Shown piece after piece: positions 17,250 to 26,159 of a stretch of 64,000 bases of DNA. The stretch is from assembly GCA_963760225.1 (NCBI GenBank), contig CAVXCD010000002.1, forward strand, positions 806,001 to 870,000, read 5' to 3'. The stretch is from 13-2-20CM-66-19 sp963760225. Lineage in GTDB: Bacteria > Pseudomonadota > Gammaproteobacteria > Steroidobacterales > Steroidobacteraceae. The number at the start of each line of letters is the position of its first letter. Within the stretch, counting starts at the first letter, position 1. A model generated the notes under the pieces. The model did not search any database, was not told the DNA's origin, and saw only the letters and a program-made list of their open reading frames with translations. The position numbers and the translations under genes were made by a program.

Positions 17250-18350
17250 TCAGGTCTCCTCGACCACGATTTTCGGAAACACGCTGCTGCGGTCGCGCGC
17301 GCGCGTGGCGAGCGCCGCGGCGGTGCGTCGCGCCATCTCGAAGTAGGGCCGCGCGCGCGGTGCCTCGGGCGCGGCGACCACCGTCGGCCGGCCGCCGTCG
17401 GTCTCCTCGCGGATGTGCCCGTCGAGCGGCAACTCGCCAAGCAGGCGCACGCCGTACTCGCGCGCCATGCGCTCCCCGCCGCCGGCCCCGAAGATATGCT
17501 CGATGTGACCGCAGTTGGAGCACACGTGCAGGCTCATGTTCTCGACGATGCCGAGCACCGGCACCGAAACCTTCTCGAACATCTTCAGTCCCTTGCGGGC
17601 GTCGGCGAGTGCGATGTCCTGCGGCGTGGTGACGATCACCGCGCCCGCCACCGGCACCCGCTGCGCCAGAGTGAGCTGGATGTCCCCGGTGCCGGGCGGC
17701 ATGTCGACCACCAGGTAATCGAGAGTGCCCCACTCGGTTTCCCCGAGCAGCTGCGTGAGCGCCTGCGTCACCATCGGCCCGCGCCACACCATGGGCTGCT
17801 CGGCGTCCACCAGGAAGCCGATGGACATGGCGCTGATGCCGTGACTGGCCAGCGGACGCAGGCGCTTGCCGTCGGGGGAGGATGGGCGCTGGCCGCTGAG
17901 TCCGAGCATGAGCGGCTGGCTCGGCCCGTAGATGTCGGCATCGAGTATCCCGACCCGCGCGCCCTGCGCCGCCCAGGCGAGCGCCAGATTCACCGCGACC
18001 GTCGACTTGCCGACACCACCCTTGCCGGAAGCGACGGCGACGACATTGCTGATCTCACCGAGGGGTTTGAGGTTGCGCTGCACGGCATGCGAGCGGATGT
18101 CCGAGCGCAGCTCGATGGCGAGCGGCGCCGCCACGCCGGCGGTGGCCAGCTGCCCCGCCAGGGCGGCCTGCAGCTCCTCCTGGTACCCCCCCACCGGAAA
18201 GCCCAGGGCGATGCGGGCGCTGTAGCCGGCGCCCGCGGCGCGGACCTCCTCCACGGCCTGCGCCGCGCCGAGCGTTTCGCCGAGGTAGGGGTCGACGTAC
18301 GCCTCCAGGGCGATACGTACGCGGTTCACAGTTTCTTCGCGATTGTTCAC
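17250..18350 (-). CDS. mrp: Mrp/ApbC family iron-sulfur cluster carrier ATPase
   Basis: A P-loop ATPase that carries Fe-S clusters to apoproteins. The start chosen is the GTG before NNREETVNRVRIALE, giving 366 residues; a GTG six bases upstream is equally possible, and the long upstream open frame has no family similarity. An N-terminal DUF59-like domain precedes the deviant Walker A, ASGKGGVGKST. DADIYGPSQPLMLG and the C-terminal CSNCGH Cys pair are typical. It is divergent from the HEAT-kinase gene and downstream of the usual partner dcd. Confidence 0.92.
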   Translation of the reverse strand: MNNREETVNRVRIALEAYVDPYLGETLGAAQAVEEVRAAGAGYSARIALGFPVGGYQEELQAALAGQLATAGVAAPLAIELRSDIRSHAVQRNLKPLGEISNVVAVASGKGGVGKSTVAVNLALAWAAQGARVGILDADIYGPSQPLMLGLSGQRPSSPDGKRLRPLASHGISAMSIGFLVDAEQPMVWRGPMVTQALTQLLGETEWGTLDYLVVDMPPGTGDIQLTLAQRVPVAGAVIVTTPQDIALADARKGLKMFEKVSVPVLGIVENMSLHVCSNCGHIEHIFGAGGGERMAREYGVRLLGELPLDGHIREETDGGRPTVVAAPEAPRARPYFEMARRTAAALATRARDRSSVFPKIVVEET

Positions 18351-18603
18351 GGACACTTGCGCACTGATGTTGATGAGGGATTGTAGTGCCTCCGCGACGC
18401 TGCCGCGCGAGACCGCCGCGGGGATGGCCGGGCTCAAGGCTATGGCATAATCCGTGGCTGTTGCGAAAGCGGACTCCTTTGGCAGACAGCAGCCAAACCA
18501 ACCGCGGCGCCGGCCCGCGGACGGAGTCCTGTTGGCCCCGCCCCCTGCCTCCCGGCAAGGACGCGGCGTACGCACCTGCGGAGCTATCCCTGCGGACAGC
18601 TGA

Positions 18604-21075
18604 ATGAGCTTTTTCTCCAACCTGCGCGCCGACCGCCTGATCACCGAGATCCGGACGTCCACGGATCCGGCCAGCCCTGCCACGCAGAAGGCGGTGGCGC
18701 GGCTGAAGGACGTGGGGCCGAGCGCCATCGAGGCGGTGTTCGCCGCCCTGCCCGAGGCCGACAAGAGCAGCACCATGGCGCTGGTCGACGTGCTGGCGAG
18801 CCTCGCCAGCCAGAAGACCTTCCCGCAGTTCCTGCGCGGACTTGTCGAAGGCAGCCCGCGCGTGGTGTCGGGCATCTCCTGGGCGCTTACCAGCAGCCGC
18901 AACTACCCGCCGCACCTGCTGCTCGAGGCGCTCGCCACCCCGGGTGTCTCCAAGTCAGCGTTGCTGGAAGTGATCGCGGCACAGAAATCGCGCTTCTCGG
19001 TGCGCGAGCTGCTCGCCGCCGCTTATACGCAGGAACCCAACGAGAAGGCGGCGCTGTTTCGCATCATCGCCGACATCGCCGACCGGGCGTCGCTGCCCGA
19101 GCTCATCGGTCGGGTGCAGGGCAAGGATCCGATCGCCCGCGTGCACATCATCAACACCCTGGCGCGTTTCAACACGCCGGAGGTGCAGGTCGCGCTGCAG
19201 GGTCTGCTCAAGGACCCCAACAAGCTGATCCGCGGCGCGACACTCGCGGCGCTGCAGCGCATGGACGGCCCGATCGACATCGAGCGCGTGGCGGCGCTGC
19301 TGCGCGATCCGGAGATCGACGTGCTCAACCGCGCGATCGACGTGGTTATCAAGGCCAACCATCCCGAGACCATCAAGTACCTGATCGAGGTCCTCAAGGA
19401 CGAGAACGAGAACGCGCGACGCGCCGCAGTCGAGGTGTTGAACGAGATCGGCAACGCCAATTCGGTCAAGTATCTGCTCGCTTCGCTCAAGGACAGTGAC
19501 TGGTGGGTGCGCAGTCGCGCCGCCGACGCGCTCGGCAAGATTGGCGGGCCGAAGGTGATCGACGCGGTGCTGCAGCTGGTGCGCGACAAGGACGAGGACA
19601 TCCGCCGCGCCGCCATCGAGATCCTCAACCAGACCAAGGACGAGCGTGCGGTCGATTCGCTCATCCAGGCGACCCGCGACAGCGACTGGTGGGTAAGCGA
19701 GCGCGCCGTCGATGCGCTCGCCGAGATCGGCAGCAAACGCGCGCTGCCGCGCCTCATGGAGATGCTGCACGCGCCGGCCAACCCCAAGGCGGCGCCCATC
19801 GTGGTGCGGGCGCTCGGCAAGCTCGGCGACGGCAAGTTGGTGGACATGCTGCTGCCGCTCATCGCGCGACCCGAGCGCGAGATCCGCATCGAGGCGATGC
19901 ACGCACTGTCGCGGGTCACCGATGAGACGCGTGCCGACCAGGTGCGCAACGAGCTGCAGGCGCAGGTCGCATCCCCGGACCAGACGATCGCGCGCATGGC
20001 GGCAGCCGCGGTGACCGAGCTCGACAACCGCATCGCGGGCATCACCGGGCTCGCCGCCGGCACGTCGGCCCTGCCGCCTGCGGCGACGGCCGCGACCCCC
20101 GCGAGCGCGGCAGCCGCGGTGGCTGCGGGCGTGCGTCCACCCCAGCCGACCCAGGCGGAAGGCGCCAAGACCGTGCTGATCTCGGACCAGGCGCTTTCTC
20201 AGGCCGCCAAGCAGGCCGAAGCCGCGGCGGCACGGCTGGACATCCAGACCCTCAAGCCCGGCGACGTCATCGAGGGCCGCTACAAATACATCGACCGCAT
20301 CGGGCGCGGCGCCTTCGGTACGGTGCTGCTGATGGAGGACACGGTCGTCGACGAGCGGCTGATCCTGAAGTTCCTGAACCCCAACGTCTCGCAGGACGAG
20401 GAGGTGATGAAGCGCTTCGTGCACGAGCTGCGTTACTCGCGCAAGATCACCCACAAGAACGTCATCCGTATCTATGACTTCCTCTATATCCAGGGGTTGT
20501 ACGCGATCTCCATGGAGTATTTCCCCTCACACACGCTCGGCGGCGAGGTGGTGAACGAGAAGCCCGTCGAGCTCAAGCGCGGCGTGCAGTTCGGCATCGA
20601 CATCTGCACCGGCATGACCGTCGCCCACCAGGTGGGCATCGTGCATCGCGACCTGAAGCCGGCCAACGTGCTCATCAACCAGGAAGGCTTGCTGAAGATC
20701 GTGGACTTCGGCGTCGCCGCGGCGCAGCGCGAGGGCGATACCCAGCTCACCAAGACCGGCTACGTCATCGGCTCGCCGAAGTACATGGCGCCCGAGCAGA
20801 TCCTCGGCAAGAAGGTCGACCAGCGCGCCGACATCTACGCCCTCGGCGTCATCCTCTACGAGGTCCTGACCGGGGTGCCGCCCTACACCCGCGGCGACCA
20901 CATGTCGGTCATGTACCAGCACGTGCAGGGCAAGGCGCGCGTCGCCAAGGACGTCAACCCCGCCCTGCCCCAGGAGTTGTCCGACGTGGTGATGCGCGCC
21001 ATGGCGGTCGACAAGACCAAGCGTTTCCAGACCATGAACGAGCTGAGCGCTGCGCTCGAGCCCTTCGTACGCTGA
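18604..21075 (+). CDS. HEAT-repeat protein with C-terminal Ser/Thr protein kinase domain
   Basis: A cytoplasmic 823-residue two-part protein. Residues about 20-480 are a HEAT/armadillo-type solenoid of roughly 30-residue helical repeats, two of which share the motif DSDWWV. An Ala/Pro linker (about 485-545) leads to a complete Hanks-type kinase: glycine loop GRGAFG (568-572), probable catalytic K589, HRDLKPANVL (681-690), DFG (701-703) and APE (729-731), so it should be active. No transmembrane segment or PASTA domain is seen. It lies 161 bp upstream of two PilT-type ATPases on the same strand, which suggests a scaffold-kinase controlling pilus retraction. Its substrate is unknown, and no phosphatase gene is nearby. 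Confidence 0.9.
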   Translation: MSFFSNLRADRLITEIRTSTDPASPATQKAVARLKDVGPSAIEAVFAALPEADKSSTMALVDVLASLASQKTFPQFLRGLVEGSPRVVSGISWALTSSRNYPPHLLLEALATPGVSKSALLEVIAAQKSRFSVRELLAAAYTQEPNEKAALFRIIADIADRASLPELIGRVQGKDPIARVHIINTLARFNTPEVQVALQGLLKDPNKLIRGATLAALQRMDGPIDIERVAALLRDPEIDVLNRAIDVVIKANHPETIKYLIEVLKDENENARRAAVEVLNEIGNANSVKYLLASLKDSDWWVRSRAADALGKIGGPKVIDAVLQLVRDKDEDIRRAAIEILNQTKDERAVDSLIQATRDSDWWVSERAVDALAEIGSKRALPRLMEMLHAPANPKAAPIVVRALGKLGDGKLVDMLLPLIARPEREIRIEAMHALSRVTDETRADQVRNELQAQVASPDQTIARMAAAAVTELDNRIAGITGLAAGTSALPPAATAATPASAAAAVAAGVRPPQPTQAEGAKTVLISDQALSQAAKQAEAAAARLDIQTLKPGDVIEGRYKYIDRIGRGAFGTVLLMEDTVVDERLILKFLNPNVSQDEEVMKRFVHELRYSRKITHKNVIRIYDFLYIQGLYAISMEYFPSHTLGGEVVNEKPVELKRGVQFGIDICTGMTVAHQVGIVHRDLKPANVLINQEGLLKIVDFGVAAAQREGDTQLTKTGYVIGSPKYMAPEQILGKKVDQRADIYALGVILYEVLTGVPPYTRGDHMSVMYQHVQGKARVAKDVNPALPQELSDVVMRAMAVDKTKRFQTMNELSAALEPFVR

Positions 21076-21165
21076 GGAGCGCCTGCCGGGCGCATCCGGC
21101 ACCCCCTACCGTTTCGAAGCTGAGCCGCCTTGCTAAAGTTCGTGCGTTACGTCAAATTTCTAAGT

Positions 21166-21192
21166 TCAAGTTGTTGATCTCAAAGCCATAAG
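21166..21192 (+). promoter_or_regulatory. Candidate sigma-28 (FliA-type) promoter before pilT
   Basis: TCAAGTTG, an 11-base spacer and GCCATAAG resemble the FliA consensus TAAAGTTT-N11-GCCGATAA. The site lies 45 bases upstream of the TTG start of the first PilT-type gene, in a 161-bp gap that is clearly more AT-rich than its surroundings. The match is imperfect in both boxes. Confidence 0.35.
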
Positions 21193-21236
21193 CGGCTAAA
21201 CCACAGCTTGCGAAAAAGTCCTTTAGGAGCAAGCCC

Positions 21237-22361
21237 TTGGCGCGCATCGATGCGTTTCTGAAGCTTGGGACTCAGCAGGGGTGCTCGGACGTGCACCTGG
21301 CGGTCGGAGTCCCCCCGATGCTGCGCCTGTTTGGGGACCTGCTGCCCATCAAGTTCCGTGAACTGCGGGCGACGGAGCTCGAGGGGTACATCGCCGAAAT
21401 CCTGACGAAATCGCAGAACGACCACTTCGCGCGCGGCAACGACCTCGACTTCTCCTACGTGTCCTCTGAAGGGGGACGCTTCCGCGTGAACGTGTTCCGC
21501 AAGGACACCGGGATTGGCGCCACCTTCCGCTCCATTCCTTCGGCCGTACCGACCCTGGAGAAGCTGGCACTGCCGCCGGTGGTGACCAAGCTGTGCGACT
21601 TCCACCAGGGCATGGTGCTGGTCACCGGTTCCACGGGCACCGGCAAGTCGACCACGCTTGCGGCGATGATCGATCACCTCAACCAGACGCGCCGCCTCAA
21701 CATCATCAGCCTCGAGGATCCGATCGAGTTCGTTCATCCGAGCAAGAACAGCCAGGTGATCCAGCGCGAGCTCGGCACGCACATCCCGAGCTTCGCCGAA
21801 GGGGTGCGCGCCGCGATGCGCGAGGACCCGGACGTGATCCTGGTGGGCGAGTTGCGCGATGCGGAAACCATTTCCATGGCCATGACGGCCGCCGAGACCG
21901 GGCACCTGGTACTCGGCACGCTGCACACCACCGGCGCGGTGAAGACCATCGACCGCATCATCGACGCGCTGCCGGTCGAGGAGCGCGAGCAGACCAAGAG
22001 CTTCCTGGCGCAGAGCCTGCTGGCGGTGGTCACGCAAGTGCTGGTGAAGACCTCCGACGGCCACGGCCGCAAGGCGATCTGCGAAGTGCTGATGATGACC
22101 AAGGCCATCGGCAAGCTCATCCAGACCGAGCAGACGCACCAGATTCCGACACAGCTGCAGATGGGGCGCGACGTCGGCATGCAGCTGCTGGACCAGGCGC
22201 TGCTCGCGGCCATCGCCGCGCGCACCATCGACCCCGATGATGCGTATGTCTACGCCACCGAGAAGCGCGCCTTCCAGAAATACGTCACCGATACCAGCAT
22301 GCTGCCGAAGCTCGACATCACCGGCACAGCCGCGAGCCCGGCCGCGAATTCCGCGGCCTGA
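21237..22361 (+). CDS. pilT: PilT-type twitching motility ATPase
   Basis: A hexameric ATPase that powers type IV pilus retraction. TTG start, supported by AGGAG eight bases upstream; 374 residues. Walker A is GSTGTGKST, the Asp box is DPIEFVH, Walker B is VILVGELRDAETI, and the His box is GHLVLGTLHTTGA. AICEVLMMTKAIGKLI is close to the canonical PilT AIRNLI-containing C-terminal motif but differs from it. A tail of about 40 residues beyond that is longer than in PilT of Pseudomonas. Followed after 17 bp by a paralogue. Confidence 0.92.
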   Translation: MARIDAFLKLGTQQGCSDVHLAVGVPPMLRLFGDLLPIKFRELRATELEGYIAEILTKSQNDHFARGNDLDFSYVSSEGGRFRVNVFRKDTGIGATFRSIPSAVPTLEKLALPPVVTKLCDFHQGMVLVTGSTGTGKSTTLAAMIDHLNQTRRLNIISLEDPIEFVHPSKNSQVIQRELGTHIPSFAEGVRAAMREDPDVILVGELRDAETISMAMTAAETGHLVLGTLHTTGAVKTIDRIIDALPVEEREQTKSFLAQSLLAVVTQVLVKTSDGHGRKAICEVLMMTKAIGKLIQTEQTHQIPTQLQMGRDVGMQLLDQALLAAIAARTIDPDDAYVYATEKRAFQKYVTDTSMLPKLDITGTAASPAANSAA

Positions 22362-22378
22362 AGCGGGCGAAGCAGCAC

Positions 22379-23440
22379 GTGGCGCAGATCGACGCGTTCC
22401 TGATCGAGGTGCTGGAGAAGCGCGGCTCGGACCTGCACTTCATCGCCGGCGACCCGCCGCGCATCCGCCTGTACGGCGACATCTCGCCGCTCAAGCCCGA
22501 GAGGCTCACTGCCGATTTCGTCAAGCAGGCGCTCTACGAGATCATGCCCAAGACGGCCGTCGACCGCTTCGAGGCCAAGGACGGCGCGGACTTCGCCTAC
22601 ACGCTGGCCGAGCGCGGCCGCTTCCGCGTCAACGTCATGCGCCAGCTGAATGGCATGGGCGCGGTGTTCCGCGCCATCCCCACCAAGGCGCTGTCGCTCG
22701 ACGAGCTGAAGATGCCCGAGGCGGTGCGGCAGATGTGCCGCGCCAACAACGGCCTGATCCTGGTGACCGGCAAGACCGGCTCGGGTAAGTCCACCACGCT
22801 CGCCGCCATGATCGACGACATCAACCGGCGGGTGAAGGGCCACATCCTCACCGTCGAGGACCCGATCGAGTTCGTGCACGAGAAAAAGAATTGCCTCATC
22901 AGCCAGCGCGAGATCGGCGTGCACAGCGCCAGCTTCGCATCGGCCGTGCACTCGGCCCTGCGCGAGGATCCGGACGTCATCCTGGTCGGCGAGTTGCGTG
23001 ATCTCGAGACCATGGCCATCGCGGTGACCGCGGCGGAGATGGGCATCCTCGTCATGGGCACGCTGCACACCAATGGCGCGGCGCCGACCGTCGACCGCAT
23101 GGTGAACGTGTTCCCTTCCGACAAGCAGTCGCACGTGCGCACCATGCTGTCGACCTCGCTGCGCGGGGTGGTGTCGCAGCAGCTGCTGCAGCGCGCCGAC
23201 AAGCAGGGGCGCGTCGCGGCGCTCGAGATCCTGGTCAACACGCCGGCCGCGTCCAACCTCATCCGCCAGGGCAAGCTCGATCAGCTCGAGAACGCCATGC
23301 AGGCGGGCGGCCAGTTCGGCATGCGCACCATGGACAGCGCGATCCAACAGCTGTTCGATCAGCGCCAGATCAGCGGCAAAGAGGCCTACAAGAAAGCCCT
23401 CAACAAGGCAAAGTTCGAGGAATTCAAGGACTCCGGCTGA
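22379..23440 (+). CDS. PilT/PilU-type ATPase paralogue
   Basis: A second retraction-type ATPase, 353 residues, with a GTG start 17 bp after the first. It shares the opening (AQIDAFL) and has Walker A GKTGSGKST, DPIEFVHEKKN, VILVGELRDLETM and GTLHTNGAAPTVDR. In PilT/PilU pairs the second enzyme is usually PilU, which helps PilT generate force, but the C-terminus here (ALEILVNTPAASNLIRQGK) is closer to PilT than to PilU. The sub-family is therefore left open. Nothing else of the pilus machinery is in the window. Confidence 0.9.
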   Translation: MAQIDAFLIEVLEKRGSDLHFIAGDPPRIRLYGDISPLKPERLTADFVKQALYEIMPKTAVDRFEAKDGADFAYTLAERGRFRVNVMRQLNGMGAVFRAIPTKALSLDELKMPEAVRQMCRANNGLILVTGKTGSGKSTTLAAMIDDINRRVKGHILTVEDPIEFVHEKKNCLISQREIGVHSASFASAVHSALREDPDVILVGELRDLETMAIAVTAAEMGILVMGTLHTNGAAPTVDRMVNVFPSDKQSHVRTMLSTSLRGVVSQQLLQRADKQGRVAALEILVNTPAASNLIRQGKLDQLENAMQAGGQFGMRTMDSAIQQLFDQRQISGKEAYKKALNKAKFEEFKDSG

Positions 23441-23483
23441 CGCAACGCGCGCCGCCAGCCGTCGAGGCTGTAGACTTAGGCGG

Positions 23484-25580
23484 ATGCCCGGCAGCCTGTT
23501 CGTCACCACCGCGCTTCCCTACGCCAACGGCCCGTTCCATATCGGCCACATCATGGAGTACATCCAGGCGGACATCTGGGTGCGCTTCCAGCGGATGCAG
23601 GGACGCGCAGTGCATTTCGTGTGCGCCGACGATGCGCACGGCGCGCCGATCATGCTCAAGGCGGAAAGCGAGGGCATCACGCCGCGGCAGCTCGTCGAGC
23701 GCATCGCCGCGGACCGCCCGCGTTACCTCAAGGGTTTTCACCTCAGCTTCGATCACTGGTATACGACCGATTCGCCGGAGAACACCGAGCTGTCGCAGGA
23801 CATCTACCTGCGCCTCAAGGCGGCCGGGCTGATCTACGCCGAGCCGGTGGAGCAGTTCTACGACCCGGTGAAGCGGATGTTCCTGCCCGACCGCTACATC
23901 AAGGGTGAATGCCCGAACTGCCATGCCAAGGATCAGTACGCGGACGCCTGCGAGGTCTGCAGCATCGTCAATACGCCAACGCAGCTCATCAATCCGTACT
24001 CGACGCTCACCGGGGCGCGGCCGCTGCTGAAGACCTCGGAGCACCTGTTCTTCCGGCTGTCGGATCAGAAGTGCGTCGAGTTCCTGCGCAGCTGGCTTGG
24101 CAGTGCGGGGCGGCTGCAACCGCAGGTCGCCAACAAGGCGCGTGAATGGCTGACGGGAAAAGGCGAGCAGACGCTCGGGGACTGGGACATCTCGCGCGAT
24201 GCGCCCTACTTCGGCATCCCGATCCCGGACGCTCCCGGCAAGTACTTCTACGTGTGGCTGGACGCGCCGATCGGCTACCTGGCGGCGCTCAAGAGTTACT
24301 TCGCGCTGGGCAAGGCGCGCGCCAACGGCGAGCCACGCAGCTTCGAGCAGTTCCTGGCGGCGCCCGACACCGAGCAGATCCACTTCATCGGCAAGGACAT
24401 CATCTACTTCCACACGCTGTTCTGGCCGGCGATGCTCAGGTTCGCCGGACCGCCCTACAAGGTGCCGGACCACGTGTACGTCCACGGCTTCATCACCGTG
24501 TCGGGCGAGAAGATGTCCAAGTCGCGCGGCACCGGCATCAGCCCGCTGCGTTACCTGGACATCGGCATGAACGCGGAGTGGCTGCGCTACTACATCGCCG
24601 CCAAGCTCAACGCCAGCGTCGAAGACATCGACTTCAACCCCGAGGACTTCGTCGCGCGCGTCAACAGCGATCTGATCGGCAAGTACGTCAACATCGCCAG
24701 CCGCGCGGCCAGCTTCATCACGCGTCATTTCGCGGGCGAGCTCAGCTACTCCGCCGACATGGCGACGCTGATGGCGGCGGCGCGCGAGGCAGCAGCTGCG
24801 GTGCAGACCAGCTACGCGGAGCGCCAGTTCGGCGCCGCCTTGCGCCATTGCATGGTGTTCGCCGACTCGATCAATCAATACTTCGACGCCAACCAGCCCT
24901 GGGTCCTGGCGAAGGACCCCGGCAAGTCCGCGCAATTGCAGGATGTCTGCTCGCGCGCCCTGTACGGCTTCAAGGTCCTGTCCGTGCTGCTGGCGCCGGT
25001 GCTGCCCCAGGTGAGCGAGCGCGTCGCGCGACAGCTGTTCGGCATGGAGCGGTCCTTCCACTGGAACGATGCAGCCGTGCTGCCCGAGCGAATCAACCCC
25101 TATGAGCATCTCATGACACGCGTGGATCCAAAGCAACTCGATGCGCTGTTTGAAAGCGATGCAACGCCGGCCCCGGCGCCGGCCCCGGCGCCGGCCCCGG
25201 CCCCGGCCCCAGCCCCGGCCGCGCGGGCAACGGCGGGCGCCGAGCCCGCGCCTGCCAGCATCTCCATCGACGAGTTCCGGCGAATCGATCTGCGCGTGGC
25301 GCGCATCGTCGACGCGCAGGCGGTCGCAGGCGCCGACAAACTGCTGAAGCTGACGCTCGATCTGGGGGGCGCCACACGCACCGTGTTCGCCGGCATCAAG
25401 TCCGCCTACCAGCCGGACGCGCTCAAGGGGCGCCTCACGGTGGTGGTGGCGAATCTCGCGCCGCGCAAGATGAAGTTCGGCGTGTCCGAGGGGATGGTGC
25501 TGACGGCGGTGGGGGAGCAGGACGAACCGTACCTGTTGTCGGCGGATTCCGGGGCGACGCCGGGCATGAAGATCACCTGA
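23484..25580 (+). CDS. metG: Methionyl-tRNA synthetase
   Basis: A class I synthetase of 698 residues with the dimerising C-terminal domain. The HIGH motif appears as HIGH in PFHIGHIMEY, and KMSKS in GEKMSKSRG. The zinc knuckle has CPNC...CEVC pairs at about residues 145-162. An Ala-Pro repeat linker (about 560-580) joins the core to a tRNA-binding (Trbp111-like) domain starting near ISIDEFRRIDLRV. In many gammaproteobacteria metG is divergent from mrp; here the kinase/pilT/pilT2 genes lie between them. Confidence 0.97.
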   Translation: MPGSLFVTTALPYANGPFHIGHIMEYIQADIWVRFQRMQGRAVHFVCADDAHGAPIMLKAESEGITPRQLVERIAADRPRYLKGFHLSFDHWYTTDSPENTELSQDIYLRLKAAGLIYAEPVEQFYDPVKRMFLPDRYIKGECPNCHAKDQYADACEVCSIVNTPTQLINPYSTLTGARPLLKTSEHLFFRLSDQKCVEFLRSWLGSAGRLQPQVANKAREWLTGKGEQTLGDWDISRDAPYFGIPIPDAPGKYFYVWLDAPIGYLAALKSYFALGKARANGEPRSFEQFLAAPDTEQIHFIGKDIIYFHTLFWPAMLRFAGPPYKVPDHVYVHGFITVSGEKMSKSRGTGISPLRYLDIGMNAEWLRYYIAAKLNASVEDIDFNPEDFVARVNSDLIGKYVNIASRAASFITRHFAGELSYSADMATLMAAAREAAAAVQTSYAERQFGAALRHCMVFADSINQYFDANQPWVLAKDPGKSAQLQDVCSRALYGFKVLSVLLAPVLPQVSERVARQLFGMERSFHWNDAAVLPERINPYEHLMTRVDPKQLDALFESDATPAPAPAPAPAPAPAPAPAARATAGAEPAPASISIDEFRRIDLRVARIVDAQAVAGADKLLKLTLDLGGATRTVFAGIKSAYQPDALKGRLTVVVANLAPRKMKFGVSEGMVLTAVGEQDEPYLLSADSGATPGMKIT
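25167..25220 (+). repeat. Low-complexity GC repeat encoding the MetG Ala-Pro linker
   Basis: Tandem CCGGCC/CCGGCG hexamers encode alternating Ala-Pro between the MetG catalytic body and its tRNA-binding domain. The sequence is slippage-prone, and the frame stays open through it. Confidence 0.8.
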
Positions 25581-25601
25581 CCGGCGCGAGGGCGCACGCG
25601 C

Positions 25602-26153
25602 ATGCTTTCCGCAGACGACATCGACGCGCTGCTGCCGCAGACGCAGTGCACGCGCTGCGGCTACAGCGGTTGCCGGCCCTACGCGCAGGCCATCGTCGCC
25701 GGCGGCGCGGACATCAATCAGTGCCCGCCGGGAGGCGCGGCGACCATCGCGGCGCTGGCGCAGCGGCTCGGTCGCGCCGCGCTGCCGCTGAATCCCGCCA
25801 ACGGCGCCGAGACGCCACCGCTGGTGGCGCAGATCGACGAGGACGCCTGCATCGGCTGCGCCCGCTGCCTGCCGCCGTGCCCGGTGGACGCGATCGTCGG
25901 GGCGCATCGCTACATGCACACCGTGGTGCTCGAGTCATGCACCGGGTGCGAACTGTGTATCGCGCCATGCCCGGTCGACTGCATCGTGATGGTGCGGCGT
26001 GCGCAGCTGCCGGACGCGCCGCACGCACCCAGCGCCGCGGACAATCGCGCGCGCTTTCGCGCACACGATGCGCGTCTGGCCGCGCAGCAAGCCGCCACGG
26101 CGGCGCTGCTGAGTGACCGCAAGCGCGCCGCGCGCTCGCCCGCCCGGGAGTGA
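25602..26153 (+). CDS. rnfB: Orphan RnfB-like ferredoxin (electron transport complex subunit B)
   Basis: A 183-residue iron-sulfur protein. The N-terminal four-Cys domain (TQCTRCGYSGCRPYAQAI, then QCPPGG) is the RnfB/RsxB cluster domain. Two 4Fe-4S ferredoxin motifs follow: CIGCARCLPPCPVDAI and CTGCELCIAPCPVDCI. The N-terminal membrane helix of true RnfB is absent, and no other rnf gene is nearby, so it probably works as a soluble ferredoxin-like carrier. It lies between metG and nth, the order left when rnfACDGE are lost from an rnf-nth locus. Confidence 0.88.
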   Translation: MLSADDIDALLPQTQCTRCGYSGCRPYAQAIVAGGADINQCPPGGAATIAALAQRLGRAALPLNPANGAETPPLVAQIDEDACIGCARCLPPCPVDAIVGAHRYMHTVVLESCTGCELCIAPCPVDCIVMVRRAQLPDAPHAPSAADNRARFRAHDARLAAQQAATAALLSDRKRAARSPARE

Positions 26154-26159
26154 GGCGCC

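Noticed and set aside
17250..18902. 550-codon version of Mrp starting at 18902
   Set aside because: The first 180 codons overlap the divergent HEAT-kinase gene and have no Mrp similarity; the family start is near 18350.
25167..25220. Tandem repeat as a frameshift or phase-variation switch in metG
   Set aside because: The units are multiples of three and the frame is open; metG is essential. It is a simple Ala-Pro linker.
23424..25919. Open frame of 831 codons opposite metG and rnfB
   Set aside because: Shadow of metG, whose HIGH and KMSKS motifs fix the coding strand.
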